Source: Pseudomonadota bacterium
GTDB lineage: Bacteria > Pseudomonadota > Gammaproteobacteria > Acidiferrobacterales > Acidiferrobacteraceae
DNA length: 64,000 bases
Assembly: GCA_021816625.1 (NCBI GenBank)
Contig: JAKAXM010000002.1
Coordinates: forward strand, 63,270 to 127,269
Direction: 5' to 3'
The position numbers and the translations under genes were made by a program. The first letter of the stretch is position 1. Each line of letters begins with the position of its first letter. The notes beneath the pieces are model-generated. The model was not told where the DNA came from, ran no database searches, and worked only from the letters and a program-made list of their open reading frames with translations. Of the stretch, positions 18,547 to 27,011 are shown piece by piece.

Positions 18547-19380
18547 ATGGCCCGTGCCAGCGGCCGTACGCCGCATTCCGTGGATAAAGACTGTCAAGGA
18601 CCGCCTCCGGTGCGATCGGCCACCCATATCGTCCTGATTCCAAGCTATAACCCGGGACCCAAGGTCTACGAAACCGTGAGCGAGGCCTTGCGCCACTGGG
18701 CCCCTGTCTGGGTCGTCGTGGATGGAAGCACGGACGGGACGGCGCAGGGCCTCACGGCGATGGCCCGCGAACATCCGGGGCTCGTGGTCATAAACGAGAC
18801 CCAAAACCGCGGCAAGGGGGCCGCGGTACTCGCCGGTCTCGTCCGAGCGCGGGCCGAAGGCTATACGCACGTCTTGTGCATGGACTCCGATGGCCAGCAC
18901 CCCGCGGCACTGATCGAATCCTTCATGGCCGCCTCGCGCCGTGATCCGGACGCCATGATCCTCGGGGCGCCGGTATTTGCAGCCGACGCGCCGCGCGCAC
19001 GCGTCTACGGACGGCGCCTGTCGAACGCCTGCGTGAACCTAGAAACCCTGGGGCGGCGGATCACCGACTCGCTGTTCGGATTCCGGGTCTATCCCATAGA
19101 GCCATTGCACAAGATCATGACCGGCCAACGGTCCATGCGGGGCTTCGATTTCGATCCCGAAGCCGCCGTCCGGCTGTTCTGGGAGGGGGTAAAGGTCGTA
19201 AACCTCAAGGCCCCCGTCCGTTATCTCGCCAAGACCGAGGGCGGGGTGTCGCACTTTCGTTATATCCGCGACAATCTATTGCTGACGCGCATGCATCTGC
19301 GGCTGGCGGCCGGTCTTCTGTACCGACTGCCACGCCTGTGGCGCACACGCCAGGCGCGAACTAGATCATCCCGCCATTGA
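18547..19380 (+). CDS. GT2 glycosyltransferase of the polyene-locus type
   Basis: A 277-residue GT-A enzyme: IPSYNPGPKVYETVSEAL, VVVDGSTDGTAQGL and MDSDGQHPAALIES with the metal-binding DxD region (Asp-Ser-Asp). The C-terminal part has RSMRGFDFDPEAAV and ends in a basic tail. The first 22 residues are dispensable, and GTG at 18610 is an alternative start. The protein looks like the glycosyltransferase half of the two-domain glycosyltransferase/acyltransferase found in aryl polyene loci, here without the acyltransferase half. It follows the halogenase-like gene by 19 bases and its 3' end overlaps the facing ketoreductase gene by 20 bases. No transmembrane anchor is obvious. Confidence 0.85.
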   Translation: MARASGRTPHSVDKDCQGPPPVRSATHIVLIPSYNPGPKVYETVSEALRHWAPVWVVVDGSTDGTAQGLTAMAREHPGLVVINETQNRGKGAAVLAGLVRARAEGYTHVLCMDSDGQHPAALIESFMAASRRDPDAMILGAPVFAADAPRARVYGRRLSNACVNLETLGRRITDSLFGFRVYPIEPLHKIMTGQRSMRGFDFDPEAAVRLFWEGVKVVNLKAPVRYLAKTEGGVSHFRYIRDNLLLTRMHLRLAAGLLYRLPRLWRTRQARTRSSRH

Positions 19381-20092
19381 TCGATATGACCTGGCCCGTG
19401 ATGTAGGCGGCCTGGTCGGAGGCGAGAAAACCGACGAGATCGGCGACTTCGTGGCACTGACCCGCGCGCCGCATGGGGACCAGGCGGGCGATATCGTCGG
19501 CCGTGAACGCGGCGCTCATAGGGGTCGCTATGATACCCGGCGCCACCGAGTTCACGGTGATGCCGCGGCTTGCGACCTCCAGCGCGAGAGATTTGCCGGC
19601 GGCATGGAGGCCGGACTTGGCGGCGGCATAATTGGCCTGCCCCCGGTTGCCCGCGAGGCCGGCCACCGAGGTGATGTTGATGATGCGTCCCCAGCGGGTC
19701 CTGATCATCGGTAACAGCAGGGGCTGCGCGACATGGAAAAATCCGTGCAGGGAGACATCGATCACCCGCTGCCACTGGCTGAGACTCATGCCGGCGAGCA
19801 CGGCGTCATCGTGGATCCCAGCATTATGAACCAAGACCTGTATGGGTCCTTGCGCCAAAAAGGGGGCCAGCGCGGCAGCGGTCGCTGCGCCATCCGTGAT
19901 ATCGAAAACGCAGACCGTAGCGTGGGCCCCGCCGGCCTCGAGTTCGGCCGCCAGCCGTGCCGCTTCGTCACGGCCGCTGTGCGCATGACAAAGGAGCGCG
20001 AGGCCGTCCTGCGCAAGGCGCCGGCAAATGGCGGCCCCGATAGCGCCGCTTGCGCCCGTGACCAGGGCCCGCCGGGGGGTCGTATCCCTCAC
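19361..20092 (-). CDS. fabG: 3-oxoacyl-ACP reductase (FabG-like, polyene-type)
   Basis: The 244-residue short-chain dehydrogenase has VTGASGAIGAAICRRLA (NADPH site), HNAGIHDD, and the catalytic Ser-Tyr-Lys in NITSVAGLAGN and NYAAAKSGLHAAGKSLA; the C-terminus YITGQVISINGGMI is FabG-like. It begins with a GTG at 20090-20092 that overlaps the previous stop as GTGA; a longer open frame upstream lacks homology. Its role would be reduction of the 3-keto group during chain extension. It is the last gene of a five-gene minus-strand cassette, and it converges with the GT2 gene, overlapping it by 20 bases. Confidence 0.92.
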   Translation of the reverse strand: MRDTTPRRALVTGASGAIGAAICRRLAQDGLALLCHAHSGRDEAARLAAELEAGGAHATVCVFDITDGAATAAALAPFLAQGPIQVLVHNAGIHDDAVLAGMSLSQWQRVIDVSLHGFFHVAQPLLLPMIRTRWGRIINITSVAGLAGNRGQANYAAAKSGLHAAGKSLALEVASRGITVNSVAPGIIATPMSAAFTADDIARLVPMRRAGQCHEVADLVGFLASDQAAYITGQVISINGGMI

Positions 20093-20628
20093 AGGGATCC
20101 CGATGCGGCGCTTAGACCAAACCGCACGGTAGCGCGTCCCGAAACGAGCACGGGTCCGGCGGCGCTCACCTGAAAATCGTAGACGGCACCGGCATCGGCC
20201 CGCGTACGGCACTGGCAGACGATCGCAAGGACAGGTCCTTGGTCATCGAGACGCGCGACCGCACAGCGGAGATCGCGGACCGCGAGCAGGGCGCCACCGC
20301 GCGATGCGCCGTCGAGTCCGCCCAAGGCACCGTGAACGGCCATCGCCTGGGCCGCATATTCGATGGCGCAGGCGGCCCCGAGACGACCGCGGGCGCGCAA
20401 CGGGTGGGCGGGGTGACGGTGACCGGTGGCGACACAGCTTATGGTGTCGTGATCATAGGCACGCACGCCCGCGAGTAGGCACATGGTGCCGGCGTGCGGC
20501 AGGAGGGCGCGGACGGCCGCGGCGTCCAGGACCAGCGGCGCGACGGCAGGGGATGGGCTCACCGCAAGACCCGGCCGGGCGGCATCATGCCAAAACGGGT
20601 CTCCCCCACCACGCACCGGGGGCCTCAC
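20089..20628 (-). CDS. Hot-dog-fold dehydratase, ApeP-like
   Basis: 179 residues from a GTG at 20626-20628 that overlaps the upstream stop as GTGA; a GTG at 20562 is a homology-supported alternative. The core contains LLPHAGTMCLLAGV and ACAIEYAAQAMAVHGALGG, followed by LLAVRDLRCAV, typical of the 3-hydroxyacyl-ACP dehydratase-like proteins in aryl polyene loci. The partner dehydratase is the next gene upstream, and such pairs work together to introduce double bases of unsaturation in the polyene. The 20-residue N-terminal extension from the first start is proline/arginine rich and may not be translated. Confidence 0.8.
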   Translation of the reverse strand: MRPPVRGGGDPFWHDAARPGLAVSPSPAVAPLVLDAAAVRALLPHAGTMCLLAGVRAYDHDTISCVATGHRHPAHPLRARGRLGAACAIEYAAQAMAVHGALGGLDGASRGGALLAVRDLRCAVARLDDQGPVLAIVCQCRTRADAGAVYDFQVSAAGPVLVSGRATVRFGLSAASGSL

Positions 20629-20927
20629 CGCGCCGCCACGACGCTAACAAGACCCGCCGCCACGGCGGCACCGGCGACTGCGAGCTGAAAATCGAGCCCG
20701 GCAGGAGACTCGGCGTAGGCAAGCCGCACGGTCTCGCCCGGTCGCACCGGGGTGAGAAACTTGGCCGACCGGACCTGCAGGGCCTCGTAAGGCACGCCGC
20801 ACCGCTTGGCAAGCGCGGCCAAGGCGGCATCGAGCAGCAGGGCACCGGGGACCATGGGGTCGCCGGGAAAATGGCCCGCGAACGCCGGGTGTTCCGGGCC
20901 GAACTCGGCTAGGAGCATGTCAGCCAT
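20625..20927 (-). CDS. Hot-dog-fold dehydratase, ApeI/FabZ-like
   Basis: The 100-residue protein carries AGHFPGDPMVPGALLLDAAL, the FabA/FabZ active-site helix with the catalytic His and an Asp at the acid position, and a second half RSAKFLTPVRPGETVRL. It is shorter than FabZ (about 145) but normal for ApeI-type dehydratases. The start MADMLLAEFG at 20925-20927 overlaps the end of the AMP-ligase gene by 8 bases. With the ApeP-like protein it would dehydrate 3-hydroxyacyl-ACP intermediates. No ACP gene occurs in the locus, so the carrier must come from elsewhere. Confidence 0.85.
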   Translation of the reverse strand: MADMLLAEFGPEHPAFAGHFPGDPMVPGALLLDAALAALAKRCGVPYEALQVRSAKFLTPVRPGETVRLAYAESPAGLDFQLAVAGAAVAAGLVSVVAAR

Positions 20928-22293
20928 GACCACCGCCCACCGCCCCGGCACGGGTCGCTGCCAGCAAACGCTTGACGGCCTCCAGGGGCAGCTTTCCCGT
21001 CGGCAAGCGCGGCAGGGAGTCGACAAGCGTCAAGGGGCGGGGCAGGAAGACCGGGTCGATGCGGCAACGCAAGGCCTGTTCGATATCGGCAAGCGTAAGA
21101 CCTGGGGCCACGACAAAGGCGGTGAGGCGCGCCACGGGGCCCGCTAGGTCCTCGTCGGGCATGTAAAAGGCGCCATCTATTACGCCTGGGATACTGAGCA
21201 ATTGCTGTTCGAGATAAGCAATCGAACTGCGCTTACCCGCCACGTTGACGACATCCGCACCGCGCCCTTGCAAAAGAAAGGTGTGGGGGCCCTGCGGCTC
21301 TATGATGTCATTCAAAAGCGCAGGGGTCTCGACGTGACCGCCGTGAACGCGGAAGGCGGCGCCGTCTGGCTGCAGGGCAAGGCCCGGGAAGAGCACCCAA
21401 GCCTCATCCACCGTGGGCCGCCGGCTTGCGATCTGGCCGGCCTCGGTCGCCCCGTAGATCTCATGGAGTGGTGCGCCCAAACGGGTCTCGGCCTCCACGG
21501 CCAGGGTCTGGGGCAGGGGGGCCGTGGCGCACAGAATAGCGTCGAGCGGAGGCGCCGCAAGGCCGCTCGTCAAAAGGGCGCGGAGATGAACCGGGGAGGT
21601 CACGAGCAGGCGAGGGCGCGGTACCTCGGCGAGCGCGCGCACGATGTCCTGAGGATAAAAGGGCCGCCCCGCATGGATGACAGCCGGCCCCTGGAGACCG
21701 AGCATGACCGTGGATTCCAGTCCGTACATATGCTGCGGCGGCACCGTGGCCACAAGCGACCAGGCACGGCCGTCGTCCAAACCCAGGCGGCTTACGGCGG
21801 CGGCCGCCCCTGCCCGCAGCGAGCCCCAGCTCTTGCGGTGACCGACGGGCACCCCGGTCGTGCCCGATGTGAAAACCGTAACTACCAGGCGGCCAAGCGG
21901 GATGAGCGGCAGTGGGACGGCCGGGCAGGACGTCGGGGTCGACTCGGGGAGCACGGGAAAGGCGAGGGTCGGCAAGCCGATATCGAGGGCCGCATCCTGC
22001 AGACAGTAGAGGGCCGGGTACTGGGCCTTGAGCCGTGCCACGCCCTCGGCGGCATAGGCCGAGGGCAGCAAGGTCATAGGGCCGGCGCACGCCGCGGCGG
22101 CGAGACCGACGGCAAAGTGATAGCGGTCCACACAGGCGTTCAGGAGCGGGGCGCCCGCCGGCAACATCTCGCCCACTAGGCGCACGTCGCGCGCGAACTC
22201 GGCGGCCGAGCGCGCAGCGCCACGATAGAAGGCCACGGGCGCTTCGCTGCTGGCGCGCGCCAGCAGCGGGGCCTGCGACTGCGTGTCGTTCAT
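20920..22293 (-). CDS. AMP-binding acyl/aryl ligase, ApeH-like
   Basis: A 457-residue ANL-superfamily enzyme with the phosphate loop TVFTSGTTGVPVGHRKSW at about 139-156, EIYGATEAGQIASR (A5), and LQGRGADVVNVAGKRSSIA (A7-A8), ending in LPRLPTGKLPLEAVKRLL with the catalytic Lys of A10. The loop is followed by VGHRKSW rather than the usual PKG, as in ligases of polyene loci. It would activate a starter acid, possibly 4-hydroxybenzoate-type, and load it on a carrier protein. Its ATG overlaps the COG4648 gene by 4 bases, and the dehydratases follow, so the cassette order matches aryl polyene loci. Confidence 0.86.
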   Translation of the reverse strand: MNDTQSQAPLLARASSEAPVAFYRGAARSAAEFARDVRLVGEMLPAGAPLLNACVDRYHFAVGLAAAACAGPMTLLPSAYAAEGVARLKAQYPALYCLQDAALDIGLPTLAFPVLPESTPTSCPAVPLPLIPLGRLVVTVFTSGTTGVPVGHRKSWGSLRAGAAAAVSRLGLDDGRAWSLVATVPPQHMYGLESTVMLGLQGPAVIHAGRPFYPQDIVRALAEVPRPRLLVTSPVHLRALLTSGLAAPPLDAILCATAPLPQTLAVEAETRLGAPLHEIYGATEAGQIASRRPTVDEAWVLFPGLALQPDGAAFRVHGGHVETPALLNDIIEPQGPHTFLLQGRGADVVNVAGKRSSIAYLEQQLLSIPGVIDGAFYMPDEDLAGPVARLTAFVVAPGLTLADIEQALRCRIDPVFLPRPLTLVDSLPRLPTGKLPLEAVKRLLAATRAGAVGGGHG

Positions 22294-22991
22294 GGCAGAG
22301 CTCGTCGGTTGAGAGGATTCGGGTCCTCGTCTTCCCGGATGATGATATGCCAGTAGCGCCGACCGGCACGCACCACCTCCAAGAAACCGGCCCGTTCATG
22401 CGGGGGCACGATGCGCCGCCGCACGAGGTATTCACCCGCGAATACGGCGACCATGATGGGCCAGACCAGGACGTTCGCATAGAAGGCCCAGACGCGGATG
22501 CCGGCACCGAAGAAGAGCAGGGCGGACACGAGGGCGAGTACCGCGAACAAGGCCGCCCAGAGCTCGGTCACATGGCGCGTGTAGCGGGCGAGCCGCGGGC
22601 TCACGGAGCCATGCACGAGCAGAGACAGACGCGAGATGAGGGGCGTGCGGGAGGGCACAAGCGTGCGCGCAAAGAGCCCGCAGAGCAGCAAAAGGACCCC
22701 CATGTCCTGAACGAAATAGGCCCAAGAGTAGTGAGTCATGAAACCCGCGCGATAACGCCACAAGACAACGCCGCCGAGGACCCACAAGGCAAGCCAGAGT
22801 GCACGCGGCCGGGCGCCCCAGGCGAGACTTAACGAAAAGACGAGCAGCGGCAGAAACGCAAACAGGGCGCCAGCTGGGCCTGGCTTGCCCACATTGGCCC
22901 GATAGGAGATGAACGGGTAAACCGCAAGTGTCGCGATCGCGAGCACACGCCGCCCTTTTTCAAGCCACCCATTCGCCTTTGGCAATGCCAT
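22290..22991 (-). CDS. COG4648-type inner-membrane protein of polyene loci
   Basis: The 233-residue protein has about six hydrophobic helices, the first two at roughly 14-33 and 43-60, ending with the cytoplasmic segment WHIIIREDEDPNPLNRRAL. The pattern fits COG4648 membrane proteins, which occur almost only next to ApeH-type ligases; their role is unknown, perhaps in membrane localisation of the pathway. MALPKANGWLEKGRRVL at 22991 is chosen over a frame 43 codons longer. It is the first gene of the five-gene cassette. The groEL unit, on the same strand, ends 145 bases upstream with its own terminator. Confidence 0.82.
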   Translation of the reverse strand: MALPKANGWLEKGRRVLAIATLAVYPFISYRANVGKPGPAGALFAFLPLLVFSLSLAWGARPRALWLALWVLGGVVLWRYRAGFMTHYSWAYFVQDMGVLLLLCGLFARTLVPSRTPLISRLSLLVHGSVSPRLARYTRHVTELWAALFAVLALVSALLFFGAGIRVWAFYANVLVWPIMVAVFAGEYLVRRRIVPPHERAGFLEVVRAGRRYWHIIIREDEDPNPLNRRALP

Positions 22992-23077
22992 GAAAGACCC
23001 TCGCGCACGACCCGCCGGGCCATCATGATAGCAGAAGATAGCGCAGGTCTTGGTCCCCCGGGGGCCGGGGAGGGCGC

Positions 23078-23106
23078 AAAAAAACGGGGGCCCCGAAGGA
23101 CCCCCG
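23078..23106 (-). terminator. Intrinsic terminator of groES-groEL
   Basis: On the minus strand CGGGGGTCC, loop TTCG, GGGCCCCCG form a 9-base stem with one T-G wobble, followed by seven T. It lies 30 bases after the groEL stop and separates the chaperonin unit from the polyene-like cassette downstream. Confidence 0.9.
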
Positions 23107-23135
23107 CCACAGGCGACCAAGCGGCCTGGACGATC

Positions 23136-24806
<1,671 letters not shown>

Positions 24807-24816
24807 TTACTGTTCG

Positions 24817-25110
24817 TTATTTGCCATCGATGATGGCTACGACATCCTCTTCGCGCATCACGAGGAGCTCTTCGTTGCCGACCTTTACCTCGGTGCCCGC
24901 GTACTTCCCGAACAGGACCTTGTCGCCGACCTTGACGTCGAGCGGCCGGACCTCGCCGTTCTCAAGAATCTTGCCCTTGCCGACGGCCACGATCTCACCC
25001 TGAATGGGCTTTTCCTTCGCCGTGTCAGGGATGACGATGCCGCCGGCGGATTTCCGCTCTTCTTCCAGACGGCGCACGATGACGCGGTCGTGCAAGGGAC
25101 GAATATTCAT
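24817..25110 (-). CDS. groS: Co-chaperonin GroES
   Basis: The 97-residue lid of the GroEL chamber: [18 protein letters not shown] at the start, the mobile loop [18 protein letters not shown], and [20 protein letters not shown] at the end. The start at 25108-25110 follows AGGAG on the minus strand, and 15 more in-frame codons upstream are not part of the family. Transcription likely starts at the TTGACA/TATGAT promoter near 25233-25260 with the CIRCE repeat just downstream, so HrcA-type heat-shock repression is expected. Confidence 0.97.
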   Translation of the reverse strand: MNIRPLHDRVIVRRLEEERKSAGGIVIPDTAKEKPIQGEIVAVGKGKILENGEVRPLDVKVGDKVLFGKYAGTEVKVGNEELLVMREEDVVAIIDGK

Positions 25111-25206
25111 GCTCAATTCTCCTGTTTGTGGATGAGGCTGCGCTTTCATAAACAATCTCCTTATCTCTGAAATCGCAATCTGCGTTGGTAATAACCGACG
25201 GGCTTG

Positions 25207-25233
25207 CTAGCACTCGGTCAAAGTGAGTGCCAA
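25207..25233. promoter_or_regulatory. CIRCE element (HrcA operator)
   Basis: On the minus strand TTGGCACTC, nine bases, GAGTGCTAG. This is the CIRCE inverted repeat (consensus TTAGCACTC-N9-GAGTGCTAA) with one or two mismatches per arm. It sits between the groES promoter and start. Confidence 0.92.
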
Positions 25234-25260
25234 TCATAAACAAGGGCGCTGACTTGTCAA
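25233..25260 (-). promoter_or_regulatory. Sigma-70 promoter of groES-groEL
   Basis: Minus-strand TTGACA (25255-25260) and TATGAT (25233-25238) are 16 bases apart and abut the CIRCE repeat, so HrcA would block the polymerase. The promoter begins 9 bases upstream of the end of fxsA coding sequence boundary at 25269. Confidence 0.8.
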
Positions 25261-25268
25261 GCCCGGCC

Positions 25269-25682
25269 TTAATCGCGGTAGCTGCGGTACTGACCTTCCA
25301 GCGGCTCCTCGGTCCCCGGCCCCGCCGCCGGCGGCCCGCTACGGCCTGGGGGCCGGCGCAATGCCCGGCGGCCCGGACCCAAGAGCAGCATGATCGCAAG
25401 CAGGTCGGAAAAGAACCCGGGGAATAACAGGAGGAGGCCCGCAAGTCCCAGGGCTACCCCCTCCCAGACGGCGTCATGGGGGAGCTGTCCCCGAGCCAAG
25501 GCCGCCCGGGCGTGACCGAGCGTGCGCACGGGGGACAAACGCAACAAGACGAGTCCCGCCACGGGTCCCGCGGCCAAGAGCGCAAGCGTCCACCAAGGCC
25601 CGATTGCCTGCCACACCAGGACGATCACCACCACCTCGATGAGCGGCAGAAAGACGGCGAGCCGCAGGAGCCGGGCTAACAA
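25269..25682 (-). CDS. fxsA: FxsA-family inner-membrane protein
   Basis: The 137-residue protein has three or four hydrophobic helices (about 5-28, 30-48 and 70-100) and the family marker LLFPGFFSDLLAIMLLLGP near residues 84-102, followed by a hydrophilic Pro/Arg-rich tail. FxsA in E. coli counteracts F-plasmid exclusion of phage T7, and its gene commonly lies next to groESL, as here. The gene overlaps the hydrolase upstream by 7 bases. The groES promoter starts only 9 bases after its stop codon, so read-through into groESL is possible in addition to the CIRCE-controlled start. Confidence 0.9.
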   Translation of the reverse strand: MLARLLRLAVFLPLIEVVVIVLVWQAIGPWWTLALLAAGPVAGLVLLRLSPVRTLGHARAALARGQLPHDAVWEGVALGLAGLLLLFPGFFSDLLAIMLLLGPGRRALRRPPGRSGPPAAGPGTEEPLEGQYRSYRD

Positions 25683-26461
25683 GAGGCCGCCTGCGACCGG
25701 CGGTCGGCAGGGGCGGGCCAGAGTCCGTCCACTGCCTCCCGTATCGCCGGTAACGCCGCAGTGAGCCGGTGATCGCCGCCCGGAACTACGAGCAGCCGCT
25801 TGGCCGGCGCCTGGGCGTGGGCGAGGAAGTCGTGGCTCACGGAGAGGGGAACGGCTTCGTCCCGATCGCCATGGATCATGACGATCGGGCAGGCCAGCCG
25901 GACGGGCCCGCCTAGGACGTCATGGCGCGCGGCGTCCTCGATTAGACGATAATCCAGGGAGTACACTGCGTCCGCAGGGCCGTAGGGGTCGGGCAGGCTG
26001 AGCCGGCCCTCCGTGCGCCATCGGTCCTGCAGCGCCGGTGGCAGCGTTGCGTAATAGCGTTGCAGGAAGTTGAAGGCAGGGGCCAGCAAGACGAGGCCTG
26101 CGATCGGAAACGCGGCCGCCTGCGCCATGAGTACGGCAAGCCACGCCCCGAGGCTCGAGCCCACGATGAGGAGCGGCCGGGGACCCGCGAGGGCGGCCAC
26201 CGCACGCGCATCGCCCAGCCAATCCGAGAGGGTCTGGTCGCTGAACCGTCCCCCTGAGGCGCCGTGGCCGGCGAGGTCAAAGCGGATCCAGGCACGACCT
26301 CGGGCCTCGGCATGGGCGGCCAGATCCAAAGACTTCTGACCTCCGGAGTCGGAACGAAAACCGTGCAGGAAGAGTCCAACCGGACCGATGCCTGGATCGG
26401 TTTTATGGCCCCGGATCGTGACACCCGGACGGGTAGTGAGCGAAAACGCGATCTCAGGCAC
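25676..26461 (-). CDS. Alpha/beta hydrolase, putative esterase or acyltransferase-like
   Basis: The 261-residue protein has the alpha/beta-hydrolase core: GLFLHGFRSDSGGQKSLDL with the oxyanion turn, DLAGHGASGG, the nucleophile elbow VGSSLGAW (second Ser), and late MIHGDRDEAVPL and GGDHRL giving the acid and His. It resembles cytoplasmic serine hydrolases of the dienelactone/palmitoyl-esterase groups, but the substrate is not visible. No signal peptide is seen. It overlaps fxsA by 7 bases and is divergent from cutA, with 226 bases between them. Confidence 0.85.
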   Translation of the reverse strand: MPEIAFSLTTRPGVTIRGHKTDPGIGPVGLFLHGFRSDSGGQKSLDLAAHAEARGRAWIRFDLAGHGASGGRFSDQTLSDWLGDARAVAALAGPRPLLIVGSSLGAWLAVLMAQAAAFPIAGLVLLAPAFNFLQRYYATLPPALQDRWRTEGRLSLPDPYGPADAVYSLDYRLIEDAARHDVLGGPVRLACPIVMIHGDRDEAVPLSVSHDFLAHAQAPAKRLLVVPGGDHRLTAALPAIREAVDGLWPAPADRRSQAASC

Positions 26462-26687
26462 GGCATCATCCCCGGGGAGGTAAGCGATTTATGGTATACA
26501 ATCTACGCGGGCTGGGCGACTCCAAGGACAAGGTCGGATACTGCGGGCCGCGCGGCCCGGGCCGCGAACCCCTTCGGAGGCCAAATCCGACGGGCGGCGT
26601 CCTGACAAGTACAAGTACGATGTCCGCGGCCCGGGGTAAGTTCCCGCGACCCCCTGAAAAAAGGCCTGATGGGGCCAAGGCCCGGTC

Positions 26688-27011
26688 GTGAGCGCCCCGG
26701 AGGCCCTCATCATCTTCAGCACCTGTCCGCCGGCCGCGGCGCCGGCGATCGCGCGCACCCTCGTGGAAGAAAAGCTCGCGGCCTGCGTCAATGTACTCGC
26801 GGGGGTCCACTCGGTATACCGCTGGCAAGGCCGGATAGAGGACGCGGCGGAGACGCTTTTGATCATCAAGACGACGACGGACCATTATGACGAACTCGAA
26901 CACCGGCTGCGTGCCCTCCACCCCTACGATGTCCCCGAGATCCTGGCCGTCCCGGTGGCGCGCGGCTATCCGCCCTATGTGGACTGGCTGCAAAACCGCG
27001 CACGCACTTAG
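26688..27011 (+). CDS. cutA: Divalent-cation tolerance protein CutA
   Basis: The 107-residue trimeric PII-like protein starts at a GTG (26688) behind CCAAGG. It contains STCPPAAAPAIARTLVEEKL, AACVNVL, VHSVYRWQGRIEDAAETLL and HPYDVPEILAVPV, the fingerprint of CutA1. Its function in copper or signal response is not settled. It overlaps dsbD by 35 bases, the same neighbourhood as in E. coli, where cutA lies directly upstream of dsbD. The upstream gap of 226 bases contains a TGGTATACAAT block near 26490, possibly a promoter. Confidence 0.93.
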   Translation: MSAPEALIIFSTCPPAAAPAIARTLVEEKLAACVNVLAGVHSVYRWQGRIEDAAETLLIIKTTTDHYDELEHRLRALHPYDVPEILAVPVARGYPPYVDWLQNRART

